Positions 9,201 through 18,490 of a stretch of DNA of 64,000 bases are shown piece by piece. The stretch's first letter is position 1. The number at the start of each line of letters is the position of its first letter. Below the pieces are notes generated by a model. It searched no databases. It was not told the DNA's origin and was given only the letters and a program-made list of their open reading frames with translations. The DNA is taken from assembly GCF_040222385.1 (NCBI RefSeq), contig NZ_JAVKDF010000039.1, forward strand, positions 186,001-250,000, read 5' to 3'. Position numbers and translations under genes: made by a program. Origin of the DNA: Imperialibacter sp040222385 (GTDB lineage Bacteria; Bacteroidota; Bacteroidia; Cytophagales; Cyclobacteriaceae).

Positions 9201-11810
9201 GTGGTCTTTATCGGTAAGGATAATGCCTCTTTTGTCGCCTTCAGGAGTTTTCACGCCCACAAAGGTTGAGTACGGATAGTAAGGCATGCTGACATTGCTG
9301 ATACTGAAATCGCCCCCTTCTTCATATACCTTGCCGAGGAACCTGGCATTGAGAGCACCAGGCGCATTGTTCGGCTCTCCCAAATTGATGTTGATCCGGG
9401 AATATCCTTCAGCATTCACCCTGCCTTCGTACACCATTTCCCGCTCTGAGTAGAAATCCTTGGAGAGGTCGTCGAAGCTGTAGTTAGGGTATTTTTTGAA
9501 AGTGGTTTTAATAGGAGACAAAACCAGTTCGAATTCCGCCTTCAGGTTGCCTGCCTTGGCACCGCTCAACCAGCGCACGTTCAGGTCGCCGGATGCTTGC
9601 TGGTCGGAGGAGGTGAACACGCTTTTGTTGAAATTAAGCTCTATTTTAAGCCTGTTGGGCTTGATGGTTTCTATTTTTATCTGTTTGCTGAAGGTGGCAC
9701 CGCCTACTTTGGCTTTGGCTAACCAGTTTCCCGTAGGGGCGTCCTTGTCTGTGAGCAGGTCAAAGCGATACATGTCACCCACCGGCTGAGAGCTCACCTT
9801 GCGGGAGTAAAGCTGCCCCATGGGATTCCACAGCTCCATAATCACAGGATGCGCCGAGGGGAGCGTCTCCTCAATGTCTTCCAGAATAAACCCAAGATGC
9901 AGGGTGTCGGCCGGTCGCCAAACACCACGTTCGCCATATATGAAACCTTTGAGTCCGTTTTGAATCCGCTCGCCAGTGACATCAAAATTACTGAGTGACA
10001 GGGAGCTGCCATCGTCAATTTTCAGGTAGCCTACCTGATTGTCTTTTTTGGCGATAATAACGAAAGGATTCCCCTTGCCTTGTAAGATCACTTTGCCATC
10101 TCCATCAGTTTGGCCTGAGCTAAGCAGCTGCTGCTGGTAATCATAGGCTTTCACGTCGACGCCGGACATGGGCTGAACGTTCACCAGGTTAGTAGCAAAC
10201 ACATGCAGGTTACCATCGTCTCTTTTCTTGGCAATCAGCCCCAGGTCTGAAGAGAAAAGCACCTTTCTGATGGAACGGCGATCTCCGTAGTACGAACTGG
10301 TGCATGGGTTATCCCGGTCTTCATAGCGGTAGTCGTCGTTGTAATAGTCCTCATAGCCGTCCCAATACGACTCTTCCTCTTCCGCTCCCCAGTCTTCCTC
10401 TATATCATCCATTTCTTCAATAGCGCCACCTTCAGCAGTACAGAAGTAGAGAGAATATTTTTTGCGGAAGCCTATCTTTATTTCATAAACCGCCCCGGGA
10501 GCAGTCTTAATAATTTCCTCAAGATTAAGTGTGAACCGGTTCCATTTGTTGAGGTTTGTTACGCCAGAGTTGTTGAGCTGGATAACAGTTTGGGTGACGG
10601 GGCGGCCTACTCTTCGAAGCTCGTAGCGGCCACCCATGTTGTTTGTTTGCAGGTATTGCAGCATGTTGTCCTCAAACACCCGGGTAACGGTGACGTCGAC
10701 GGCGCTTAGCCCAACCGCTTCAAAAGGCAGTATGACTCCATTTGTACTGGGCAGAATGGATTTTCCAGAGTCGTCGACCAGTCGAATCTCTGGTTTGACC
10801 TGCACCATTTCCAGGCTTGTGCTGTAGTCTTGCTTCAGGTTGTAACCAGCTATGTTTTTGAGGGAGCTGTGAACGGTGACTTCTACTGACCCCTGAAGAG
10901 TAGAGGTAGGGTAAATTTTTAGTTCATTCAAGCTGATAACTGTCCGATGTCTGTTGCTGTTGCCAGCTAGTTGGATCAGCCCCTGAAGTGCTTGCTTGTC
11001 ATCCAGTGGATCCGAAAACAAGATGGAGATGTAGTCCTCAGCTCCGGTCACAAATTTACTCGACTGTACTGAGAAATCGCTCAGCGAAGGCACCTTCACC
11101 TCCTGTTCTTCCGACTTTTCAGCACCAATCGAGGCACCATTGAAAGCCAGGGTTACAGCACTTTCCTTTTCAGATCGGACAACTTCTTCTACAACAAAAC
11201 TGTGTGTGTTGTTATCGCCGTGTTTCCAGGTAATCTTCAGGTCTTTACCACCCTGGGTGGCTTTCAACACTTTCTCTACGTTCTCAATATCGGCAAAATC
11301 AGCGGTTTGCACCTGGCCGTCGATCCTCATTCTCTTAAGATCTTTTTTGTCGTAGGGCTGGAGGTTGTTAACTATTCCATCAAAATTTTGGATGAGTGTT
11401 TGAAAGGTGAACTTAAACTCACTTCTGTCGCCGGGCACATCCTTGAGCACTTTGCCCAAACTGAAAACAGCCTCGTATTTGGTGTTGCTGGGGAGATATT
11501 CAGATGGAGTGTACACAATTGTACGGTTATCTTCCCAAAGGGCCGTCCCCTTCATAGACGGCGAGAACTTAAAGAAGGAATCTTCAACTGCCTTGCCTGC
11601 CAGCGAATCTCCAGCGGATTTGGCGAGTCGGATTCGGATAGATGAGGTGCGTGAAATCACGCCACCCGTGAAAGAGGAAATATAATCTACATAGAGATTC
11701 TTGGGGCTGCTAAAGTCGTCTTTTCTGGCGGCAGGGCCTGAGCCCCCGCAGGCAGTCAAAAGGTAAAAAATAGCAGAGCAAGCAAAAAATTGTTTTAATA
11801 AACGTTGCAT
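6246..11810 (-). CDS. Alpha-2-macroglobulin family lipoprotein with intact thioester motif
   Basis: The 1854-residue protein has a lipoprotein signal (lipobox LTAC, Cys at about 21), a run of beta-sandwich MG domains, and a thioester site GCIEQ with Cys at about 1402 and Gln at about 1405. An alpha-helical thioester domain and a C-terminal receptor-like domain follow. Bacterial A2M proteins trap foreign proteases in the periplasm by covalent attachment and are thought to guard the cell with PBP1C, whose gene follows. An unusually acidic, tyrosine-rich patch lies at about residues 464-503, followed by a short Cys-containing piece (RDNPCTSSYY). Full length is retained with no frameshift. The fold and family are confident; the protease target is unknown. 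Confidence 0.93.
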   Translation of the reverse strand: MQRLLKQFFACSAIFYLLTACGGSGPAARKDDFSSPKNLYVDYISSFTGGVISRTSSIRIRLAKSAGDSLAGKAVEDSFFKFSPSMKGTALWEDNRTIVYTPSEYLPSNTKYEAVFSLGKVLKDVPGDRSEFKFTFQTLIQNFDGIVNNLQPYDKKDLKRMRIDGQVQTADFADIENVEKVLKATQGGKDLKITWKHGDNNTHSFVVEEVVRSEKESAVTLAFNGASIGAEKSEEQEVKVPSLSDFSVQSSKFVTGAEDYISILFSDPLDDKQALQGLIQLAGNSNRHRTVISLNELKIYPTSTLQGSVEVTVHSSLKNIAGYNLKQDYSTSLEMVQVKPEIRLVDDSGKSILPSTNGVILPFEAVGLSAVDVTVTRVFEDNMLQYLQTNNMGGRYELRRVGRPVTQTVIQLNNSGVTNLNKWNRFTLNLEEIIKTAPGAVYEIKIGFRKKYSLYFCTAEGGAIEEMDDIEEDWGAEEEESYWDGYEDYYNDDYRYEDRDNPCTSSYYGDRRSIRKVLFSSDLGLIAKKRDDGNLHVFATNLVNVQPMSGVDVKAYDYQQQLLSSGQTDGDGKVILQGKGNPFVIIAKKDNQVGYLKIDDGSSLSLSNFDVTGERIQNGLKGFIYGERGVWRPADTLHLGFILEDIEETLPSAHPVIMELWNPMGQLYSRKVSSQPVGDMYRFDLLTDKDAPTGNWLAKAKVGGATFSKQIKIETIKPNRLKIELNFNKSVFTSSDQQASGDLNVRWLSGAKAGNLKAEFELVLSPIKTTFKKYPNYSFDDLSKDFYSEREMVYEGRVNAEGYSRININLGEPNNAPGALNARFLGKVYEEGGDFSISNVSMPYYPYSTFVGVKTPEGDKRGIILTDKDHAIRIASVDADGNPINRRNVKVQLFKLDWKWWWDNSYDAISNYVGRSYRDPIKEGFIDTNNGEGSWNLRIDYPQWGRYFVRVEDPISGHSAGQVVYIDWPGWAGKGKRGELGGSSMLDFGIEKEEYKVGEKIALSIPSTAGNRILVSLESGSKVLQTFWVEAKEGNTAIDFEATSDMAPNFYVSLTMLQPHGQTSNDLPIRLYGVQSVKVVDPGTRLEPVIAMPDDLRPEQSFTIGVSEKGGKAMAYSIAVVDEGLLDITNFKTPDPWNSFYAREALGIKTWDVYDDVMGAFAGKIERLLAVGGDGEIEAKEETEANRFKPVVMYLGPFYLEAGKSAKHNLKLPQYIGSVKTMVIAANNGAYGFADKATPVKQPLMILATLPRVAGPTETMKLPVNVFALDNNVKNAKIKVEATGTLALDGAAEQSVTFTGQGDKVIYFDLKAKEVLGVGKVKVTATSGSLTASYDIEMNIIPRNPPVTQVVERVLGASENWSLDYTPIGLAGRNEGAIELSTLPPLNIEQRLGYLIQYPHGCIEQTTSSVFAQLYLDNLTTLPDDKKMQIQKNIDAAINRLKSFQLSSGGFSYWPGNSYANFWGTNYAGHFLVEARKKGYSVPEGMLASWINFQTQKADAWGSLSGEDDNDLIQAYRLYTLALAGSPAVGAMNRMKEKVNLQREARWRLALTYALAGFDQQATGLVEGLSSDVEPDNNRRYYYTYGSPMRDQAMIMETLLQLKRKEDAFGILQKIAKEMGDKDKWMSTQTTAYCFISIAKYVQDFPLDESLTVALEVGGKLSPAGGKDYVTQVYLQTPDKQQPIKITNNGSAPIFARVIRKGVPIEGGEIAGEKNLSMIVSYKTMDGDGLDVSRLKQGTNFMAEVVVRNPGEKGLYKDMALTQLFPSGWEIINTRLEGTEDASNGQKPDYTDIRDDRVMNYFDLQASKQIVIRVLLNASYQGKFYMPATSVEAMYDDTIYAHKAGRWVEVITDK

Positions 11811-11956
11811 AATGATGAAGTTTTTCGGTTGGTAAATTAGCTACTGAAAATCAATTTGAGAGTGATCTTGTTGTGAATTAATTATTCAGTACAGTATATT
11901 TTTTAGAGAAATATAGTATTTCGCTACCGAACATATTCCTTTTTGTGTAAATAAAT

Positions 11957-12565
11957 CTATTGTATTGAAATGGCCAGCCAAACCATATAAGGCACAGGGA
12001 TTACCTCATCTGGGCTTCTGCCCAGCTCTTTTAGTTTTTCGTTAGTCACGAATCCATGCTTTTCCGTCGAAAGATCAGTCAGCGTATAGCCGTAGTCGGA
12101 AAGTAAATCTTCAAACGGGCCATAAACATGATGATCGATCATGACCTGTCTGATCAATTTATAATCCAGCTTCTTTCCATTTTTGTTCACATGCGCTTTC
12201 CACTCACTGGAAGCATTGAAGGCGGCTATTTGGTTTTGGAGCACGTCGTCGTATTCCAGCGGATAGCCAATGTTTGCCGATGTTAAGCGAATAGGGATGA
12301 GCTGTGCAGCACTGTCCCAAAGTGTGCGGATGTTAGGTATTTCGTCGGACAGGTTTGTCTTGCCCTGGGTGTTTTTACTAACGAAGTAATTTAGAAAAAT
12401 TGCCGTGTCTGACTCACCGTTTTTCCGAAAGGTCAAGGACCTGTATCCATCACCCAATGTTAGCTTCAGTGAAATGGACCTAAAAGAAGTGTCGACTTCA
12501 ATCTGCCCCCGGCATAAATGCGAAAAGGGTAGTAATAAGATGAGAAGATATACTTTTAAAGGCAC
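11957..12565 (-). CDS. Small secreted protein of unknown function, partner of the PHM-like gene
   Basis: The 202-residue protein begins with GTG at 12565 and a typical signal peptide (cleavage probably after CRG). The mature part is beta-rich at first (ISLKLTLGDGYRSLTF) with helical stretches later, and matches no family I recognise. The start codon lies three bases after the stop of the upstream copper/haem protein gene, so the two genes are almost certainly co-translated. This suggests a role with that enzyme, such as a partner or stability factor, but the sequence alone does not show one. Confidence 0.65.
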   Translation of the reverse strand: MPLKVYLLILLLPFSHLCRGQIEVDTSFRSISLKLTLGDGYRSLTFRKNGESDTAIFLNYFVSKNTQGKTNLSDEIPNIRTLWDSAAQLIPIRLTSANIGYPLEYDDVLQNQIAAFNASSEWKAHVNKNGKKLDYKLIRQVMIDHHVYGPFEDLLSDYGYTLTDLSTEKHGFVTNEKLKELGRSPDEVIPVPYMVWLAISIQ

Positions 12566-12568
12566 AGT

Positions 12569-13933
12569 CTATTCTTTGTAATAAGCTCCAAACAGAATCA
12601 TCATTTCATCGGTGCTTCTGAGTCCGAAATGCAGGCTACGATTTTCCTGGTTGTCATAAGTAGTCACAAGTTTCAGGCCACCTTTAGCCGGAATCACCAG
12701 CGGCGGATCCAGTTGCAGAATTGGTGGATGCTCCCAGTCGTAGGAGATGTAAACCAGCTTGCCGTCGTTTTCGCCGCCTATGGCATACACCCGGAACTCG
12801 GTCATGTGGCTGTGTGCGTGCGACCAAAGCTGGAAGATTGTTCTCTCCTCATCAAAGCGAAACTCTTTGGTAAGGCTCGTTTTCGTCTTTGCAGGTATAT
12901 TGATGTTGTCGTTGTTCAGGTTGAGGATTTCGGCTATGTGCACCACCTCTTCCTCTTTTGTTGTGTGAATATTGGCATACACCTCGCCAACAACCACGTC
13001 ATTAGTTTTGTTGGCGTAGTGGCTGTTCATATCGAAGCCGGAGTTGGCGGGCACCTTCAAAGCCACTCCCTCCGGAAATGCATAACGCATGCGGGGCCAC
13101 TGCGTGCCGGTGACGAACTGATGATAGGCCATGACCAGCAAAGTTGAGATAACATATTCTCCTTTGGCATCATACACGTCCCGGATATAATCGGACTTGG
13201 GCACGAAGAGCTCCGGGATGTTGTTCGTGTAGTTGTAAAGGATAAAATGGTGGCTGCCAGGCCTCATGCTGAACTCCACCTCTTTGATGAAAATGGGTTC
13301 CGGGTTGTTGAGCAGCTTATAAGAGAACATTTCCCTGTCTGTATTAGCTGGCACATCAAAAGGCCCGAGATGGAACTGAATGCCTTCCGTAGGCAATGCC
13401 AGCGGCTCAAAAGGAAGCACTTCAAAAGTAGTGGTGTCGTTGAGAATCGACCGGTCAACGATTTCTCCGTCTTTCGGAGCGCCATTAATGATCCACTGCC
13501 TGATAAACTCAAGCTCACCGTTGGTCAGCACACCTCCAAGTGGCATAAGAGATCCATATTGCGGGTGATCCTGGTAAAAATGCTCCTGATCATGCACATT
13601 GATTTTTTCCCAAAGGAAGCTCTTGTACAGACTTTCAATGCCTTTGTCGCCAACTAGTTGCAAACCATCGGCTTTGGCTGCTGCATTGTTAGGGGCTCTG
13701 TTGATGAGCTGTTCGTACGACTCCTCTGCCGAAAGGATCAGATCCGATTGCTTGGCAAAGGTGGTGCCGGGCGAGTGACAGCTTACGCAGGATGCGTCCC
13801 AGATTTCTCCCTGAATAATTTCGTAGGTCGACGTATAGCCAGCCAATGGGTCTTTTGGTGGTTCCTCCGTTCTGTTGCAGCCGACGCTGGTAACGAGGAC
13901 AACAAAACCGATGAACAAACTTTTCCTTTTCAT
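12569..13933 (-). CDS. Lipoprotein with c-type haem motif and PHM-like copper monooxygenase fold
   Basis: The 454-residue protein has a lipobox (TSVGC, Cys at about 19) and one haem-binding CVSCH at about residues 49-53. A C-terminal region resembles the two-domain copper fold of peptidylglycine monooxygenase/dopamine hydroxylase, with HHF, an HY pair, an HAHSH motif and a late Met (EMMILF) before AYY. These match the usual copper ligands (HH, H, HxH, M). Such proteins are widespread in Bacteroidota but their substrate is mostly unknown; electrons may come through the haem. The gene heads a two-gene unit with the small secreted protein that follows it. Confidence 0.75.
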   Translation of the reverse strand: MKRKSLFIGFVVLVTSVGCNRTEEPPKDPLAGYTSTYEIIQGEIWDASCVSCHSPGTTFAKQSDLILSAEESYEQLINRAPNNAAAKADGLQLVGDKGIESLYKSFLWEKINVHDQEHFYQDHPQYGSLMPLGGVLTNGELEFIRQWIINGAPKDGEIVDRSILNDTTTFEVLPFEPLALPTEGIQFHLGPFDVPANTDREMFSYKLLNNPEPIFIKEVEFSMRPGSHHFILYNYTNNIPELFVPKSDYIRDVYDAKGEYVISTLLVMAYHQFVTGTQWPRMRYAFPEGVALKVPANSGFDMNSHYANKTNDVVVGEVYANIHTTKEEEVVHIAEILNLNNDNINIPAKTKTSLTKEFRFDEERTIFQLWSHAHSHMTEFRVYAIGGENDGKLVYISYDWEHPPILQLDPPLVIPAKGGLKLVTTYDNQENRSLHFGLRSTDEMMILFGAYYKE

Positions 13934-14066
13934 ACCATTGAGGGTGTTTTATAAAAATAAGGAATATCACTGACTTTATCCTGTGCGTGGCGGGACTTCA
14001 CCCATTTACTCGTTTGAATTCATTCGAATAATAGTTATAATCACCCCTTTTAAAACCTACTTTTCC

Positions 14067-15344
14067 ATGAAAAATAAACTACTCTTACGCATTTCTATTG
14101 CCCTGCTAGTCCTTTTTGTCGGACTTCACCACCTCCATGCGCAAACGCTGCCGACTGCCAAACCCGAAGAGGTGGGCATGTCATCGGACAGACTCCAGCG
14201 CCTCAGTGCTGTTTTCAGGCAGTATGCAGACGATAAAAAGATGTCTGGCAATGTTATTTTGGTGATGCGCAAGGGAAAAGTGGTGTACCATGAAGCGTTT
14301 GGCTTGAGGGACATCGAGTCCAAATCTGTGATGCCTAAGGATGCTATTTTTCGAATCGCATCGCAAACCAAGGCCCTTGTTAGCGTTTCGATCATGATGC
14401 TTCAGGAGGAAGGAAAGCTTTTGATAAACGATAACGTAAGCAAATACATACCCGAGTTTGAAGAGACCACGGTTGCTGTGGCCAAAGAAGATGGTGTGTA
14501 TGAGATTGTGCCGGCAAAAAGGCAAATCACGCTGAGGGATTTGCTCACTCACACAGCAGGCATTGGTTATGGTGGCGGGCCTGCCAAAGATAAATGGGAA
14601 GAGGCAGGCATCACGGGATGGTATTTTGCCCACAGGGAAGAGTCTGTTGGTGCCACTATTGCCAAAATGGCTTCACTGCCTATGGATGCTCAGCCAGGGG
14701 AGAAATTTGTTTACGGCTACAACACAGATATCCTTGGTGCAGTGGTGGAAAAGGCTTCGGGAATGCCGCTGGATCAGTTTATCAAGACAAGGATTACCGA
14801 TCCGCTGGGAATGAATGATACGCACTTTTATCTACCGAAGAACAAGGTGGGCAAGCTCGCAACGGCTTATTCAGCGTCTCAGGACAAGCCAATAGAGAAG
14901 TCACCGGTAACCGGCACCATGGTAAGCCAGGGAGCCTATGTGGACGGGCCCAGAACAAGCTTTTCGGGAGGAGCCGGTTTGTTGAGCACAGCCGACAACT
15001 ATGCGAAGTTTCTTCAAATGACGCTGAATGGAGGTGAGCTCGATGGCACACGAATTCTTTCACCAAAAACCGTTGAGCTGATGACGGTGAGTCATACAGG
15101 CGATATTGAGTTTCGGGACGGGCAAGGGTTTGGTCTCGGGTTTTACGTCGTGGAAGATTTAGGCGAAAGAGGTATCCCCGGGTCGGTTGGCGAATATGGT
15201 TGGGGTGGTGCCTATGGCTCAACTTACTGGGTCGACCCCAAAGAGGAGTTGGTAGTGGTTTACTTCAAGCAACTTATTCCGACTGCTGGACTGGACGATC
15301 AGGCCAAGCTGAGAGCGCTGGTGTATCAGGCGATTTTGGAGTAA
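14067..15344 (+). CDS. Secreted serine hydrolase, beta-lactamase class C / esterase fold
   Basis: The 425-residue protein begins at the ATG at 14067, which gives a clean signal peptide ending HAQ. An ATG further upstream would only add a poor leader. It has the SxxK motif SQTK (Ser about 99, Lys about 102), a Tyr-x-Asn motif (GYNTD) and a late GQGFGLGF region near the usual HxG/KTG position. This family includes penicillin-binding-like enzymes, esterases and D-amino-acid peptidases. The fold is confident and the substrate is unknown. It is the first of two plus-strand genes and diverges from the PHM-like gene across about 130 bases that must hold both promoters. Confidence 0.88.
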   Translation: MKNKLLLRISIALLVLFVGLHHLHAQTLPTAKPEEVGMSSDRLQRLSAVFRQYADDKKMSGNVILVMRKGKVVYHEAFGLRDIESKSVMPKDAIFRIASQTKALVSVSIMMLQEEGKLLINDNVSKYIPEFEETTVAVAKEDGVYEIVPAKRQITLRDLLTHTAGIGYGGGPAKDKWEEAGITGWYFAHREESVGATIAKMASLPMDAQPGEKFVYGYNTDILGAVVEKASGMPLDQFIKTRITDPLGMNDTHFYLPKNKVGKLATAYSASQDKPIEKSPVTGTMVSQGAYVDGPRTSFSGGAGLLSTADNYAKFLQMTLNGGELDGTRILSPKTVELMTVSHTGDIEFRDGQGFGLGFYVVEDLGERGIPGSVGEYGWGGAYGSTYWVDPKEELVVVYFKQLIPTAGLDDQAKLRALVYQAILE

Positions 15345-15424
15345 TTTGTTAGGTCAGGTTTCAATGTTTTCCAGTGGTGTAACCTTGGTTGGAGAAGGGG
15401 CATAGTTTGTAGTTATTTGATGTT

Positions 15425-16771
15425 ATGATGAAAAGAATACACCTGAACCACATCCTCGCTACCTTTACAATTGTATCGATTTTAACTTCTTGTCAGCCAT
15501 CGTTGGATGCCGATATCGGAAAGACAGAAGTTGCCAAATGGTACCAAGACAAAACCGGAGCTGTTTCTCTCACATTCGATGATGGCACCATCCACCAGTT
15601 CACTATAGCCATGCCTATGCTCGACTCGCTTGGCATGAAGGGCACGTTTTACATCATCACTGGCAAAATACCTGAGTCGCAGTACCGGGGCACCTTTATC
15701 GGCAGGCCGGGAGAGGAGATCATTGCGGAAACTGCCAAAATACCAACCAACAAGGACAATCTGCTTGAACGAGCTTCTGCCATTGGCTTTCTGGGTTATG
15801 AGGGCGGCCTCGATTATCACACCAGAGCTGGAGCGGCAGTCGACGCCGAAAACGTAGACAAGTCCATTGAAATCATCGAAGAAGGGTATGCGAAGATCAG
15901 AGCTGGTGAGCTCAGGAAGGTAGGGCCACCTACCAGCTATAGAGAGGGTAACGATACTACCACCTGGGAACTGTACCGTCAATACGCCGCCAATGGGCAT
16001 GAGATTGCCAGCCATACGGTTACCCATCCCCGGTTGGCCATCCTCGATGAGGCCAACATATTGTACGAGTTGGAAAAGAGTAAGGAAGAGATTGAAAATC
16101 AGATAGGTGAAGACTACATTTTTTCAGCTGAAGGGCCTTATGGCACTGAGAATGAGCACGCCATGGAATATGTGCTTAGCGTATACGAATCGGCCCGTAA
16201 CCGGATGCCTGAGCCCTTTCTGGCTGAGCTCAACAGGGGTGCGAAGGAGTCGCCGGCTGAAGGAAAAGACGGGAAGGAGTATGTGCAGTGGCAGCGGGGG
16301 CCTTTGTCTAAAACGCCCATGGAGCTGATGAAGTCGTGGGTGGACACTACCGCCGCCCGCAATGACACCTGGCTGGTGCTGGTGTTTCACGGCGTAGAGG
16401 GTGTTGGCTGGGAGGCCAAACCTAAAGAGCAGCTACGGGAATACTTTGAGTACGTGGCGGCTAAAAAAGACTACGTATGGGTGGCTCCGTTTGTGGAGGT
16501 AACGCAATACATAAGAGAACGCATGGCTGCGAAAGTGAGCACAAAGATTGATGGCAGCACTATCGTAGTGAACCTTACACATACCCTTGATCCGAAGTGG
16601 TATGGGCATAACCTGACTCTCAAAACACTGGTGCCTGACTGGAAAAAGGTGCAGGTGAAACAGGGCGACACTATACTCGCTGTGCGAATGACGGAGGAAG
16701 ATGGGAAGAAGTATGTGATGTATGAGGCTTTGCCCAACGGCGAACCGGTAACGGTCAGGGAAATGGAATAG
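15425..16771 (+). CDS. Lipoprotein polysaccharide deacetylase (NodB-type)
   Basis: The 448-residue protein has a lipobox (ILTSC, Cys about 23) and a NodB-like domain opening with the metal-binding TFDDG at about residues 50-54. Later it has SHTVTH, the zinc-ligand motif, and LVFHGV near the end of the domain. About 100 extra C-terminal residues look beta-rich. NodB-type enzymes remove acetyl groups from N-acetylhexosamine in chitin, peptidoglycan or poly-GlcNAc. The protein may act on the cell's own wall or an extracellular polymer. It is convergent with the DUF1697 gene, with 13 bases between the stop codons. Confidence 0.88.
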   Translation: MMKRIHLNHILATFTIVSILTSCQPSLDADIGKTEVAKWYQDKTGAVSLTFDDGTIHQFTIAMPMLDSLGMKGTFYIITGKIPESQYRGTFIGRPGEEIIAETAKIPTNKDNLLERASAIGFLGYEGGLDYHTRAGAAVDAENVDKSIEIIEEGYAKIRAGELRKVGPPTSYREGNDTTTWELYRQYAANGHEIASHTVTHPRLAILDEANILYELEKSKEEIENQIGEDYIFSAEGPYGTENEHAMEYVLSVYESARNRMPEPFLAELNRGAKESPAEGKDGKEYVQWQRGPLSKTPMELMKSWVDTTAARNDTWLVLVFHGVEGVGWEAKPKEQLREYFEYVAAKKDYVWVAPFVEVTQYIRERMAAKVSTKIDGSTIVVNLTHTLDPKWYGHNLTLKTLVPDWKKVQVKQGDTILAVRMTEEDGKKYVMYEALPNGEPVTVREME

Positions 16772-16784
16772 CTGGCAAAGTCTG

Positions 16785-17336
16785 TTAAGCTTTTTTAATC
16801 CCGACCATTTCAGCCAGCACATTCACTGTCTTCCAGTTTCTGGTAGTAGCCCCAACCTTCAGTTTAGATTCAAAAAAGGTAATGTTGATCTTTGTTCGGC
16901 CATAGCCGTTGGGGCAGTATACGTACACTTCTTTTCCCGTCAACACGAAGCGATCCGGGGCGTAGTCGTAGGTCAGCAGTTTATCCACGTTCTCCTGCTT
17001 TGGCAACTGGTCAAGGAAGGTCACATGTAGTTTGTCAAGTTCGATGCCTTTCTCATTAAGAAAAGGATTTTCTTCAATCACTTTTTGTACGTCCGCTTTG
17101 GTTCGAACAAGGACGGGTACATCGAAACCAAAGTGTTGGCTGATGGCTTTTTCGATATTTCCTTTGACCAGCGTTTGTTGTTGTTCGCTTGTTGCAAAAG
17201 CCACGTTGCCGCTCTGTATATAGGTCTTCACTTGTTCGTATCCCAATGACTCATACAGCGTCTGCAGCTCTTTCATGGGCACCGGCTTGTGCCCGCTGAC
17301 GTTGATGCCTCTGAGGATGGAGATGTAGGTGGTCAT
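16785..17336 (-). CDS. DUF1697 family protein
   Basis: The 183-residue protein opens with TYISILRGINVSG and carries the pattern LYESLGYEQVKTYIQSGNVAF, both hallmarks of DUF1697 (PF08002). The family is cytoplasmic, of unknown role and widespread in bacteria. I chose the ATG at 17336, which places this conserved opening at residue 2. An upstream ATG at 17396 would add 20 unmatched residues. It shares a convergent end with the polysaccharide deacetylase. Confidence 0.88.
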   Translation of the reverse strand: MTTYISILRGINVSGHKPVPMKELQTLYESLGYEQVKTYIQSGNVAFATSEQQQTLVKGNIEKAISQHFGFDVPVLVRTKADVQKVIEENPFLNEKGIELDKLHVTFLDQLPKQENVDKLLTYDYAPDRFVLTGKEVYVYCPNGYGRTKINITFFESKLKVGATTRNWKTVNVLAEMVGIKKA

Positions 17337-17422
17337 GTTCGAAAGGTAGCAGGTATTTCCGAAGAAAACCGTGAAATAGGAAATCCTCATGCACAATCAA
17401 GTGCACTTGGAAATGCCTCTGT

Positions 17423-18490
17423 TTAGTGCTTGTGGCCCAAATAGTGCGCCTTGAGAATGTCCTCCCCAAAATCGGCTCCTTTTTCCCTCCAGATGGCATG
17501 GATATGGTTGCCGTCGTTGTCAAAACCCACGTTGTCGTACTCGATCATGAAGTCGGGGCCATTGATGATATAGTAATGCGGGCTTCTCGCCTCATAGCTT
17601 CCTATCCAGGCGAAGTAGATATTATCGATCCCAGTCTTAAGCAGCTTGTCATAAGCCCTCTTTGCACCGTCATGCTCCAGGTTATCGACATATTCTTTGA
17701 TAAGCCATTCAAGTAGCCCTTTTTGTTCCTTGTTCATGTCGGAGGCTTTTATACCGTAGTAGTCGTCAATTCTTTTCGGCCCGCTGGGGCTGGTGATAAT
17801 GTCGCCGGGTACCTTTTGGCTTAATGTAGCCACTTTCTTTTGCTGTTCAGTCAAAGCGTTGATCAGCAGAAAGCCATAGTCTTCTTCTTTGCTCAATACC
17901 CGCAAACCGGCGTATTTGGTAATACGTACCTCGGCAGGATCAGTGCCGATAAAGAGCGGGGTAAGTGAATATCTACCATCGGCCATCGACAGGCTGATGG
18001 CGATGTGATGACCACCCAAATTGAGCCCCCAGGGTTCTTTTATGTCGGGAGTGCCCCACACAGAAATATAGTAATTGCCGTATTCCCAATCGAGTTTCTT
18101 GATTTGCGCCAGCCCTTCTTTGGATATTTTCCCCCTGCTGAAAGTGGAGTCGTATACCATATTCAGGACATCGTCCAGCTTCATAATGCTGGTGACTTTG
18201 AGGTAGCCCTGCGAGCTGAACAAGGTCGTTAACACCCGGTGAAACTGAAGCATACTTGCCTCTGAGAGGTCGCCATATCGCTTGCCTGGCCTCGGCACCA
18301 GGCCAACAGGCAGATTCGTCCATTTTTCCCGGCCCGGATCGTCGAACGGTAAGCTAATCTGCTCCAGCTCTTCTGCGCTCAGCGTTTTCAGAAATACTTT
18401 GGTAACGTCTACAATTTCGTCGGCCGTTTGGCTGAACAGGGGAGCTGATGTGATGGCAAGAAAGGCGATAAAGGTGAGAGCAAATTTCAT
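17423..18490 (-). CDS. Secreted DUF3500 family protein
   Basis: The 355-residue protein starts with a clear signal peptide ending in an FSQ/TA cleavage site. The mature region shows the pattern of DUF3500 (PF12006), including GVNLGGHHIAIS-like text (LNLGGHHIAIS), FIGTDPA and a C-terminal HIHAIWRE motif. The family is of unknown function, often secreted and often seen in marine bacteria. The His-rich sites suggest metal binding, but this is inference. It is a single minus-strand gene with about 160 bases to the next (plus-strand) gene, which must contain divergent promoters. Confidence 0.88.
   Translation of the reverse strand: MKFALTFIAFLAITSAPLFSQTADEIVDVTKVFLKTLSAEELEQISLPFDDPGREKWTNLPVGLVPRPGKRYGDLSEASMLQFHRVLTTLFSSQGYLKVTSIMKLDDVLNMVYDSTFSRGKISKEGLAQIKKLDWEYGNYYISVWGTPDIKEPWGLNLGGHHIAISLSMADGRYSLTPLFIGTDPAEVRITKYAGLRVLSKEEDYGFLLINALTEQQKKVATLSQKVPGDIITSPSGPKRIDDYYGIKASDMNKEQKGLLEWLIKEYVDNLEHDGAKRAYDKLLKTGIDNIYFAWIGSYEARSPHYYIINGPDFMIEYDNVGFDNDGNHIHAIWREKGADFGEDILKAHYLGHKH

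Noticed and set aside
11908..11922. Palindrome GAAATA-TAG-TATTTC upstream of the A2M gene
   Set aside because: Short, AT-rich and single; too weak to call an operator.
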